From positions 20,191-84,190 of the forward strand of contig JBFGZS010000009.1 in assembly GCA_041586615.1 (NCBI GenBank): a stretch of 64,000 nucleotides of DNA. Direction: 5' to 3'. The position numbers were made by a program, and so were the translations under genes. Positions 26,044 to 34,063 of the stretch are shown piece after piece. The notes beneath the pieces were generated by a model. It was not told the DNA's origin, made no database searches, and was given only the letters and a program-made list of their open reading frames with translations. This DNA is from Motiliproteus sp041586615 (GTDB lineage: Bacteria; Pseudomonadota; Gammaproteobacteria; Pseudomonadales; Balneatricaceae). The number at the start of each line of letters is the position of its first letter. The first letter of the stretch is position 1.

Positions 26044-28296
26044 GTGATTGCTCGAGGTAGCGTTTTGTTGAACAGCGCATTATCCATGCTTTATTTGGCA
26101 GTGGCGGCCTGGTTACTAACCACGCTTTCTCAGGGAGCGGTTTATTTCGGCCTTTTGGTTAGCCTGTACCTGTTAACTCTTCGTTGGCTACCACAGCTTG
26201 TTTTAGCGGTACTACCGGTAAGCGTCGTCTTGGTCGACTCGACCCCCTGGTTTGGCTGGCGGTTATTCAACGAATTGGATGTCATTGTACTAGTCTCGAT
26301 AGCCGGCACAACGCTATTTAGCCCCCGTATAAGCCGCGCAGCTAAAGACCCGCAATATTCATCAGGGGCTGACATCCCCAGAACCTTCATCATACTCTGT
26401 TCAGTGTGGCTGCTAAGTTGGCTGGTCGCAACGGTGAGTAACACAACTCAGTGGCAGCTCCCGGCGCTTGCGGTGTCCGATGTATTTTATTTTACCGCTG
26501 AGTATGGAATTAGTCTGATAAAGGCGATTGCCTATTCTTTTTTGCTGTGGCGTATGTGGATCTCGCTGTGCGAATTGGACCGGGATAAGTCCGTTCGCTG
26601 GCTCTTGGGTGGCTTCGCTGCGGCTGGCGTGACGCTGTTTGTTATTGTGGCCTGGGAGCGTGGGGTTTTCGGCAGTTTGTTTTCGGGCGGGCCCTATTAT
26701 TATCGGCTACAGCCGTTATTGGACTTTACCAGCAGTTATCGCGTTACCGGTATGTTTTCTTCTATGCATACAGGGGGAGAGACCATCGATGGCTTCATCA
26801 TAATAGCGATATCAATGATCATCGCGGGCCTATTCTATTATCGTGGCATGAGACAACTGGTGTTTGTGTTCGCGTTGGGCTTACTGCTGTATAGCTTGCT
26901 CGTGACGTTTACGCGGACGACTTACGTCAGTTTTGTTGTTATTGCCTGTGTGGCTGGGCTGTATGGATTCGCCGGCAATAATCACGGTGCGCCTAAATTT
27001 AGCGCATGGCTAGCCTATGGCGTGGTGTTTTTGTGCTTGTCGGGTCTGTTTTATTATTTGCACCGGGCAAGCGGGTATATGGGGCTGGTTATCGCTTACG
27101 GAATCCTTACTTTTGGCTTGCTGCGTTCGTCAAGCAAAGCGTTACATCATCTAAACCGATGGTTGGTTGCACTGGTGTATGCCTTGGCCATCCTGGGCGG
27201 TGTTTATGCTCAGTTAACCAGTAAATGGGTGCCTGCTTCTGCCTATAGCCTCGCCACCGTTACCGTTGCGTTGCTGCTCTTAAGTGCGTGCGCAGATGGC
27301 ATGGGTCGGCAGTTTAAATTGTCCATTCCAAATATGGTGATGTTGTTGGCCGCGATAGTCATGATCAGTTTTGTGTTGTTGACCCTGCTTGGAAGCACTC
27401 GGATGACAGAAAGGCTAAAAGGCGTTGACGGTGATGTACACAAGCGTTTGTCCCATTGGACCGACGTTATGGCAGCGCGAACAGGCGGTGTTAACAGGTT
27501 ACTCTTTGGTATGGGGCCAGGCTCGTTTCCCGAAGCCTATGCGGTCGCGCATCCCGATAAGCTAAGGAGCGTGGGCAGTTTTCTATTCTCACAGACGGGT
27601 ATAAGGCTAGGCATCGGCAATGACCTTAAACTGGCGCAGAGGGTCAATCTTTCTTCGCAGCATGCCTATAAGGTCAGAGTGGTTATTCTCTCACCGGAGA
27701 AGGGGGCGCTGGAGATCGCGTTATGCGAGCGAAACCACATATTCGCCAGTAACTTTGTTATTCCTTGTTCTAGCCATCGGTTGCCATTGGACGCTTCTCC
27801 TGAACCTCAAGAGTTTGAGTTCTTGATCAACACGGATAAGGTAGGGGAAGGGAGTATCCGTTCTCGCTGGCCGACAGTGTTTCAATTCAATAATAGAGGA
27901 AATTCGATAATTACTGTCCAGAATGTCGCGCTTTATACAGAGGGTGAAAATATTCTACGTAACGGTGATTTTTCGCAGGGGCAAGCGTATTGGTATTTTT
28001 ATAATGATTTTCAACATCTACCGTGGCATATAAAAAATATTCCATTAAGTTTATTCTTTGAGCTTGGGTTGTTTGGGCTTATTTCGACCGCGGCATTGGT
28101 TCTGTATGCGCTCAAAGGGTCTGCTACGGCAGCGTTAGGCCAAGATCACTTTGCACTGGGTGGTTGTTTGGTTCTTATCGGTATGGCTGTCATCGGTTTG
28201 ATGGGTAATCCGTTGGATACCCCGCGTATCGCTATGCTTTTTTATTGGCTCGTGCTGATCATTGCTACTTGGCCTAGGACGTTATTAAGGCGGTAA
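26044..28296 (+). CDS. Wzy/O-antigen-ligase-type polymerase with an inserted soluble domain
   Basis: A 750-residue inner-membrane protein with about a dozen hydrophobic helices. The Wzy_C-like region begins at RLLFGMGPGSFPEAYAVAHP (~480-500) and resumes at IPLSLFFELGLFGLISTAAL (~664). Between them lies a hydrophilic, beta-rich insert of about 160 residues, including NILRNGDFSQGQAYWYF, reminiscent of carbohydrate-binding modules. Usual family members are 400-450 residues. The start is GTG 26044 with TTTAGG upstream; ATG 26086 is an alternative. The last codons (TLLRR) and the TAA are supplied by the first hairpin of a dispersed-element copy, so the C-terminus may be altered from the ancestral one. 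Confidence 0.8.
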   Translation: MIARGSVLLNSALSMLYLAVAAWLLTTLSQGAVYFGLLVSLYLLTLRWLPQLVLAVLPVSVVLVDSTPWFGWRLFNELDVIVLVSIAGTTLFSPRISRAAKDPQYSSGADIPRTFIILCSVWLLSWLVATVSNTTQWQLPALAVSDVFYFTAEYGISLIKAIAYSFLLWRMWISLCELDRDKSVRWLLGGFAAAGVTLFVIVAWERGVFGSLFSGGPYYYRLQPLLDFTSSYRVTGMFSSMHTGGETIDGFIIIAISMIIAGLFYYRGMRQLVFVFALGLLLYSLLVTFTRTTYVSFVVIACVAGLYGFAGNNHGAPKFSAWLAYGVVFLCLSGLFYYLHRASGYMGLVIAYGILTFGLLRSSSKALHHLNRWLVALVYALAILGGVYAQLTSKWVPASAYSLATVTVALLLLSACADGMGRQFKLSIPNMVMLLAAIVMISFVLLTLLGSTRMTERLKGVDGDVHKRLSHWTDVMAARTGGVNRLLFGMGPGSFPEAYAVAHPDKLRSVGSFLFSQTGIRLGIGNDLKLAQRVNLSSQHAYKVRVVILSPEKGALEIALCERNHIFASNFVIPCSSHRLPLDASPEPQEFEFLINTDKVGEGSIRSRWPTVFQFNNRGNSIITVQNVALYTEGENILRNGDFSQGQAYWYFYNDFQHLPWHIKNIPLSLFFELGLFGLISTAALVLYALKGSATAALGQDHFALGGCLVLIGMAVIGLMGNPLDTPRIAMLFYWLVLIIATWPRTLLRR

Positions 28297-28443
28297 GGTA
28301 ATAGCGAGAAAAAAATGTCGCCTTGATAGGCGGTTCATGGAACCGCCATGGCATAAAGCCACGTGAGACAAGGACGGGCATGCGCCGGCCTTTTCGTTAT
28401 CAAAATACCGAATGGATCCAGTATATTGATGCCAGATTAATAG
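28282..28443 (+). repeat. Full-length copy of the dispersed multi-hairpin element
   Basis: Same order of five hairpins as the type copy, with sequence drift in hairpin a and a shortened hairpin b (GGCGGTTCATGGAACCGCC). Ends are TTATTAAGG and GCCAGATTAATAG. The first 15 bases overlap the 3' end of the Wzy-like gene. The rest of the 320-bp gap to the minus-strand glycosyltransferase (28618) holds no recognisable gene. Confidence 0.9.
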
Positions 28444-28617
28444 TCTTTAGATAATTGCTTCAGGCTGTACAAAGGGGCAGATTCGGGAGTTGAGAGCGCG
28501 GTTGATTTCAAGATTCATTGGTGCCTTCCTAGAGATTTTCGTATAAATAAAACGGTTTATTTGTGGGGCTTCTGCTTAAATTACGACTAAATATTCATCG
28601 TTAAAAATACAATGAAT

Positions 28618-29661
28618 TCAGTGTCTTGCTGCGAATTCGGCTGCTTCTGACAAACCATTTGCATAGGCTTTTATGGTGTGCTTTTTGTCGTACGTTTTAG
28701 CCGACGCCTTTCCCATGGCTGAGCAAAAGGCATCATCCTTCATAAGTCTGGTTATTATTCTTTGCATGCTTGCAATATCGCCTTTTTCAACCAATAAAAT
28801 TCCGCAATTTTCTTCAAAATATTCTGTTGTTGTATGAGTTTTGGTAATGACAACGGGCTTGCCCATCGCCATTGCGTCGAGCATGACCATTTGTCCGGCT
28901 GAAATATCATCGTCTTTTAGTGGAATTACGACTATTCTTGCTTGTTTGATCCTTGCATAATAGTCTCCTCCATAACAACCACGAACTACTTCCACTTGTT
29001 TCGAAAGAGTCGCCGAGCCATCAGTCGTAACTTGTCCGTCAGTTATAATCTGTAAGGATGTATCAGTGTTTTTTATAGCATTTATTAATGTTGGATAGTC
29101 TCGGCCTGATCGTCCAGCGCTTAATATTTTTTTCGAAAAAATAGATTCTGATTGAAACCCCGTTGCCCCGTTAACGTGATGGGCGTAAGGCATAAAGAAA
29201 AAACATGATTTAATATTCGGGAAAATGCATTTGTTTTCTTCTACTTCAAATTTCGAGTGACACACAATTACGTCCGAATTAGATAGAATCCAGCGATAAT
29301 ATTTGTATTTAATACCCTGGATAAAATCATTGTATCGCTGAGTATAAATAAATCCTGGATAGATTATCTTGGGCTTTCTACCGTAAAACCAGAACATAAT
29401 GGTGAGAAACATGATATCGAAGTGACTGTTAACAACTACAGAGTCAACAGATTTCGAGTGTCTGAAGGTAAAAAAAGCTGCCTTGAATGAGAATAGCATC
29501 AAGTGTGGTAACCCAATAAGATAGCTCAGAAATTTATTGCTATAATTTAGCCTGACCCTGCTTGATATCGCCCGAGTATCATTGCCCGAAGCAATCAACG
29601 CCTTAACTATCGGAGAGTTCTGGGTTTCGTTTGCAAAAATCAAATATATATGGATATTCAT
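28618..29661 (-). CDS. Glycosyltransferase family 4 (GT-B fold)
   Basis: A 347-residue retaining-type GT-B enzyme. The C-terminal half has KILSAGRSGRDYPTLINAI, QARIVVIPLKDDDISAGQMV, LDAMAMGKPVVITKTHTTTEYFEENCGIL, the usual donor-binding and E-X7-E-like region. The N-terminal domain is diverged. A+T-richer than the XrtA core glycosyltransferases. It is a single minus-strand gene; the 244 bp upstream (29662-29905) separates it from the ligase gene and includes a perfect palindrome AATTAACGTTAATT at 29756-29769. Confidence 0.85.
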   Translation of the reverse strand: MNIHIYLIFANETQNSPIVKALIASGNDTRAISSRVRLNYSNKFLSYLIGLPHLMLFSFKAAFFTFRHSKSVDSVVVNSHFDIMFLTIMFWFYGRKPKIIYPGFIYTQRYNDFIQGIKYKYYRWILSNSDVIVCHSKFEVEENKCIFPNIKSCFFFMPYAHHVNGATGFQSESIFSKKILSAGRSGRDYPTLINAIKNTDTSLQIITDGQVTTDGSATLSKQVEVVRGCYGGDYYARIKQARIVVIPLKDDDISAGQMVMLDAMAMGKPVVITKTHTTTEYFEENCGILLVEKGDIASMQRIITRLMKDDAFCSAMGKASAKTYDKKHTIKAYANGLSEAAEFAARH

Positions 29662-29755
29662 TATAATTATTTACTCGATTTTTAAGGAAATACGATTGAG
29701 ATACTAGACATATATGTGGTTGATGAAGGAAGTACGGTTACTAGCAGGATTATTG

Positions 29756-29769
29756 AATTAACGTTAATT
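29756..29769. promoter_or_regulatory. 14-bp perfect palindrome, possible operator
   Basis: AATTAACGTTAATT is its own reverse complement. It lies about 95 bp upstream of the minus-strand glycosyltransferase. It is followed by ATTAACCTGCATTAG, which resembles the left end of hairpin e, so it may instead mark a decayed element end. Confidence 0.3.
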
Positions 29770-29905
29770 ATTAACCTGCATTAGCCTATAGCTCAATGCA
29801 AACTCATCCCTGATTTATTAACCCACCGTGTTACTAATAGTAGTCCATATTGGCCTGCTGTAATTCTTCATTTTCATGGTTGGTTTCGGCGGCGATAACG
29901 CATCG

Positions 29906-31210
29906 TTACGGTTTAGAACGATTCGTGAAAAAATTATACTTTTGAGTTGTTTTTGTCCGACAGGGAACCTTGTCCAACTCCGCTCGTATCTGGCTGGACA
30001 GGAGCATGATGAATGTTAATGTGATGTAGAACAGGTCCAGATACGCCATGTTGACGGTTAAGCCATTAAAGGCGAAACCCACGATAGAAAACTGCGCAAA
30101 ATCTAGAGTAACTCGCTCCCACTTCATATTCGATAAAGCGAGTGCGCGCTTTGAATATTTATACGCCACTTCGACAATGCTAAAACCTAAAACAAGATAG
30201 AGGAATAGCCCTATATAACCCTGTTCTCCCAAAACCTGGAAATAGTTGCTGTGTACCGCTCTGTTTTCGTCGAGGTGTGCGACATGCTTGTAATAATAGG
30301 GCTTATAGTAAAAGGCATCAAAACCATTGCCGAAGAAGGGTCTCTCGGCTGCGATGTCCATGGCATATTGCCATTGGATTAACCGTGTCTGAGCTGAATG
30401 ATCACTTACGCCCTGAATGGAATACATGCGGTCGTGCCAGGACTGCGGCATAAAGACAAACGCTATACCCAGAAATAGTGTTAATATCAGTATCTTAGAT
30501 AGTTTGTTTTTGGAGCGAATAATAAAAAACGCAGACATTCCCAGTAAACCTACCAAACCGCCGCGAGATTGGGTGCCTAGTAATGAAAAGAAAAAGGATG
30601 TTGCAGTTCCTAATATGCCCCACTTGAACCATTTGTTGTCAAAGAGATGTCTGAACGCAACAGTGAGGGGGATCAGCAATTGCATCGCCATAGAGACACC
30701 ATTGTTGTCTCCCCACGCCGTCTGAGGGGCTCCCCAGACTCTGCTACCTCCCCCCGTCAGAACGGTAAAACCCCCGCCTTTTAAGCCTGTATATCCTATA
30801 CAAAGGATAAAAACGGTAATCAAGGCGATGGTCCAGTGGCGGGTATTCATAAACATCAGGATGAGAAAAACCAAAAGAAGTGTTTTGGTGAAATCTAGCC
30901 AATCACTGAAGGATAAGTTGAAATCAACCGCGAAAAATGTGGTTAACGTCGTCCAGGCATAGAATATGGCCAATAACTTAAGTACCGGGTGAGGAAGCAC
31001 TTGATACCTGGATTTCCAGTGAATGGCTGCACTGACAAGGGTGGCCATTGCCATGATATCGAGCAGGGGGAAGCTATAACTCCAGCCAAAGGTGAGTTTG
31101 TTTGGGTTTAAAACCGAGAGCCACACCCAGCCAAGAATGCCCACCTGTGTTTTTTTAAGCGCTGCGATGGCGAGTAAAATAACAATAACGATCAAAAATA
31201 TATCGCGCAT
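29906..31210 (-). CDS. Putative O-glycosylation ligase, exosortase A system-associated (TIGR03097)
   Basis: A 434-residue Wzy_C-type membrane protein with about 11 helices. The opening MRDIFLIVIVILLAIAALKK and VSVLNPNKLTFGWSYSFP-like segment (here VWLSVLNPNKLTFGW), then GGGFTVLTGGGSRVWGAP, LGTQSRGGLVGL, GNGFDAFYYKP and HSNYFQVLGEQGYIGLFLYL are characteristic of this subfamily. It may ligate glycan to exported proteins or polymerise the EPS; experimental proof for the family is lacking as far as I know. It follows the SGNH gene on the same strand. Confidence 0.9.
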   Translation of the reverse strand: MRDIFLIVIVILLAIAALKKTQVGILGWVWLSVLNPNKLTFGWSYSFPLLDIMAMATLVSAAIHWKSRYQVLPHPVLKLLAIFYAWTTLTTFFAVDFNLSFSDWLDFTKTLLLVFLILMFMNTRHWTIALITVFILCIGYTGLKGGGFTVLTGGGSRVWGAPQTAWGDNNGVSMAMQLLIPLTVAFRHLFDNKWFKWGILGTATSFFFSLLGTQSRGGLVGLLGMSAFFIIRSKNKLSKILILTLFLGIAFVFMPQSWHDRMYSIQGVSDHSAQTRLIQWQYAMDIAAERPFFGNGFDAFYYKPYYYKHVAHLDENRAVHSNYFQVLGEQGYIGLFLYLVLGFSIVEVAYKYSKRALALSNMKWERVTLDFAQFSIVGFAFNGLTVNMAYLDLFYITLTFIMLLSSQIRAELDKVPCRTKTTQKYNFFTNRSKP

Positions 31211-31235
31211 AACTCATGTCCGATGAATGCCATTG

Positions 31236-32264
31236 TTAGAAACATAGTGCCGAAGCGCCAGCTTTGGATACCAGGAATTGATTGTAGCTGTTGTTGATTA
31301 GATCTATGTCGGTATTTTGGTTGATGTTGTCTGATCTACCGATGGTTTCTAATATATGATTTGATATAGCCTGTGAATAATGCTCGACGTCTTTATAGTT
31401 CATTAGATTGTCAATGATACTGATATCCGCCGAAAAGTCATGAATATTGACATTTTTCACGCTGTTGCTCAGTTCATAGAGCTCTTTTCGGAAACTACTG
31501 ATTTTATTCCTTTCATTGCCCGGCAAAAAATTGAGGTAAGACATTGGTGGAATGAAAAGATGAAAGCTGGTGTTCGGATTTTCCTGTAAAAGCGGGCGCA
31601 AATCACGCGCTAGCGTGTCTCTATAGGCCGGTGCCTGATAGGTTGCTGCGGGTTTTGTTGCTTCAGCGCGCATACAGTAGTGCCGCACCACCTGCTTGCC
31701 GTCAAATTTGTCGGCCTGTTCACGGGTCCAGGAATTGAGCGTCTCTAGGTTAGTCGGGCCGATTTCCAACAGATTTTTGATTGACATCCATAATGTGTCA
31801 ATCGAAAAAAGGTAGAGTAGATGCGACTTGATATCAGAATCATATAAGTATTCTGGGAAGGCTCCCTGGCTGAGCAAGTTATAATTACTGCCCATAAATG
31901 ACCTGTAATTCATCTCCCAGACGACATGTTTAACCTGCTTATGAGCAAGCGCAAACGCTGCTACCCGGCTTTGCTCGACAGATGATGAGCCGCTGATGGC
32001 AAGATTTATGGTCTTGGTGCCCATTAAGCTGTCGAGGGTTGAGGCCAAAAAGTTTTCGCTGTGTGATGTCCCGATCAATATAGAATTAAAATCGTAATTC
32101 TTGACTAAACCAGGAATCTGGTGGCGCTGGCTTTTAACAAATATGGGGTGGTCTTGTTGTCTGTAAAATTGAATAGGATCGATAATAAAATTGGTCCCTG
32201 CCAGCAGGGAACCCCAAAGCATGGTGAACAGAATAAAGCTGTGTAAAGGTCTTATGTTGTTCAT
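31236..32264 (-). CDS. SGNH/DltD-like membrane-anchored acyl-transfer partner of the MBOAT protein
   Basis: A 342-residue protein with an N-terminal membrane anchor (SFILFTMLWGSLLAGTNFI) and a periplasmic domain. ILIGTSHSENFLAS looks like the GDS-type block of SGNH hydrolases, and the C-terminal DVEHYS may carry the late His. No standard family name comes to mind. I chose ATG 32264: TTTTAGG upstream, in which TAG is the stop of the MBOAT gene, so the two are translationally coupled. The 11-codon-longer frame from 32297 would lie wholly inside the MBOAT 3' end. Pairing with an MBOAT protein suggests joint O-acylation of the EPS, as AlgX/AlgJ do with AlgI. Confidence 0.72.
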   Translation of the reverse strand: MNNIRPLHSFILFTMLWGSLLAGTNFIIDPIQFYRQQDHPIFVKSQRHQIPGLVKNYDFNSILIGTSHSENFLASTLDSLMGTKTINLAISGSSSVEQSRVAAFALAHKQVKHVVWEMNYRSFMGSNYNLLSQGAFPEYLYDSDIKSHLLYLFSIDTLWMSIKNLLEIGPTNLETLNSWTREQADKFDGKQVVRHYCMRAEATKPAATYQAPAYRDTLARDLRPLLQENPNTSFHLFIPPMSYLNFLPGNERNKISSFRKELYELSNSVKNVNIHDFSADISIIDNLMNYKDVEHYSQAISNHILETIGRSDNINQNTDIDLINNSYNQFLVSKAGASALCF

Positions 32265-32271
32265 GCAGCGC

Positions 32272-33762
32272 CTAAAATTGAAAATAAAGAAACTCACTCA
32301 CTTTATTCATGGATGCTAAGGAAATCACCAGCAACGCAGAGCAAAAAGAGGCCAATAACAGATGCGCTTTTTGGTTGGATAATTTTAGTTCGTTGTTCTC
32401 TATTTTGAAGGTCACATCATCGATGAACTCTTGGCTGTTCGGTAAGAAAAAAGCAATAATAATGCAGATAAATATCATCGCCAAAGCCCTGAGCGGTTCC
32501 GCCAAATAGGGGGAGTTTCCGTACAATAGGCTATCCATCGCAAACGAGCTGAAGTCAATGCTCGCAATATAGATGGTAAAGGCGCCATCGAAAGTCTCTG
32601 CCCTGAACAGTACCCAGGCTTCTATGACAGCAATAAATGTGATGATAATACTGATACTGTTGCTGAATCGGTTGTTTGATCGCGGCCAGTTTAATACTTT
32701 TCGAACTTTTGATGTCGCATGGTTGATTATTAAATAGACGCCATGCAAGGCACCCCATACGACAAAGTTCCAGCTGGCGCCATGCCATAGGCCGCCTAAA
32801 AGCATGGTCATAAACATATTGATATAGCGCCTGGCTGTGCCTTTTCGATTACCGCCGAAGGTGATGTACAGGTAATCCCTTAGGAAGCGCGAGAGCGTCA
32901 TGTGCCAGCGTCGCCAAAAGTCTTCAATCGATTTGGCTTTATACGGCGAGTTGAAGTTAGCAGGCAGGTCGATGCCGAACATCCGCCCGATACCTATCGC
33001 CATATCAGAATAAGCAGAGAAGTCGAAATAAAGTTGGAAGCTATAGGCCAGGATGGCAACCCATGCCTCGATGATGGTAATACTACCGCCGTGATCGGCG
33101 GCGTAGAATACAGGGGTCGCGTAGAGCGCGATTGTGTCAGCAATGATTACTTTTTTAAAGAGTCCGAAACAAAATTGCAATAAGCCTTTCCAAAACATAT
33201 TAGAATCAAAAAAAGCTTTGGTCTTGTCCATAAATTGAGGAAGCATCTCTTTATGATGGACGATAGGACCCGCGATGAGTTGAGGAAAGAACGTGATAAA
33301 CAAGCAGTAGTGAACAAAACTGTATTCTTTTGCTTCATTTCTGTAGCAGTCAATAAGATATGCGATTTGTTGGAAGGTGAAAAAGGAGATCGCCAGTGGC
33401 AAGAGTATATTTAACGTTGAATAATCAGTGTTTGTTAATGAGTTTAACGTGCCGATAAAAAAATCGACATACTTGTAGTAGCCTAAGCTGAGTAAGTTAA
33501 GAACAACCCCTGTCGTTACCCATGCCTTTTTATAGGTCTTGTTTTTTGTTTTTGTCAGTAGGTAACCTAGGCTGTAATTGACGGTAATCGAAACCACCAG
33601 TATCGTTAGGTAGTCTAATTTCCAGTACGCGTAATAAACCAGCGATAAAATAACCAGAGAAACCAGGGAGGCTTCCCTGCCTACCGTTCGTCGTATTGCG
33701 TAGTAAGCCGCTAATGTAGCGGGTAGAAATAAAAAAACAAAGATATGAGAATTAAATAACAT
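32272..33762 (-). CDS. MBOAT-family O-acyltransferase (AlgI/DltB type)
   Basis: A 496-residue polytopic protein. Hallmarks are FNSPYKAKSIEDFWRRWHMT, LSRFLRDYLYITFGGNRKG and LLGGLWHGASWNFVVWGALH with the conserved histidine. It should bring an acyl group across the inner membrane for transfer to the exported polymer. It is preceded by a 40-codon membrane peptide (3 bp gap) and followed by the SGNH-like gene, giving a Dlt-like small protein / MBOAT / SGNH order. TAAGGC lies right before the ATG 33762. Confidence 0.92.
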   Translation of the reverse strand: MLFNSHIFVFLFLPATLAAYYAIRRTVGREASLVSLVILSLVYYAYWKLDYLTILVVSITVNYSLGYLLTKTKNKTYKKAWVTTGVVLNLLSLGYYKYVDFFIGTLNSLTNTDYSTLNILLPLAISFFTFQQIAYLIDCYRNEAKEYSFVHYCLFITFFPQLIAGPIVHHKEMLPQFMDKTKAFFDSNMFWKGLLQFCFGLFKKVIIADTIALYATPVFYAADHGGSITIIEAWVAILAYSFQLYFDFSAYSDMAIGIGRMFGIDLPANFNSPYKAKSIEDFWRRWHMTLSRFLRDYLYITFGGNRKGTARRYINMFMTMLLGGLWHGASWNFVVWGALHGVYLIINHATSKVRKVLNWPRSNNRFSNSISIIITFIAVIEAWVLFRAETFDGAFTIYIASIDFSSFAMDSLLYGNSPYLAEPLRALAMIFICIIIAFFLPNSQEFIDDVTFKIENNELKLSNQKAHLLLASFCSALLVISLASMNKVSEFLYFQF

Positions 33763-33765
33763 GCC

Positions 33766-33888
33766 TTATTTACTCTCGGAATTGTTTTTTTCTTTATCCG
33801 CGATATATTTGTCGTCTTGGTTCCATGCCCAGTAAATCGTATAGACGACACCTAGATTGACCGCAAGAAATAGAAGGTTTTCAATCAT
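33766..33888 (-). CDS. 40-residue single-pass membrane peptide upstream of the MBOAT gene
   Basis: The translation begins MIENLLFLAVNLGVVYTIYW and continues AWNQDDKYIADKEKNNSESK before TAA. One hydrophobic helix is followed by a charged, hydrophilic tail. The stop is 3 bp upstream of the MBOAT start, and codon use is ordinary, so I believe it is a real gene even though it is below normal length cut-offs. The position matches DltX, the small subunit encoded with DltB and DltD in D-alanylation operons. No sequence similarity to DltX is claimed. Upstream is a 14-bp tandem array. Confidence 0.65.
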   Translation of the reverse strand: MIENLLFLAVNLGVVYTIYWAWNQDDKYIADKEKNNSESK

Positions 33889-33890
33889 TT

Positions 33891-34017
33891 TTGGACTCTT
33901 GTCGTTGGACTCTTGTCGTTGGACTCTTGTCGTTGGACTCTTGTCGTTGAACTCTTGTCGTTGAACTCTTGTCGTTGAACTATGTGCAGTTGAACTCTTG
34001 TAGCTGGACCCTTCGTC
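33891..34017. repeat. 14-bp tandem array (TTGGACTCTTGTCG)
   Basis: Four perfect units of TTGGACTCTTGTCG (33891-33946), two units with one change (TTGAACTCTTGTCG), then three decayed units to about 34017. It lies between the PaaK-like ligase and the small membrane peptide, so it is in the leader of the peptide/MBOAT/SGNH transcript on the minus strand. Confidence 0.92.
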
Positions 34018-34063
34018 TTTTATTTTGATGTAATACCAGTAACGTCACTAATTTGTATGAAAT

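Noticed and set aside
33891..34017. CRISPR-like array
   Set aside because: Units are contiguous with no unique spacers, and no cas genes are present; it is a simple tandem repeat.
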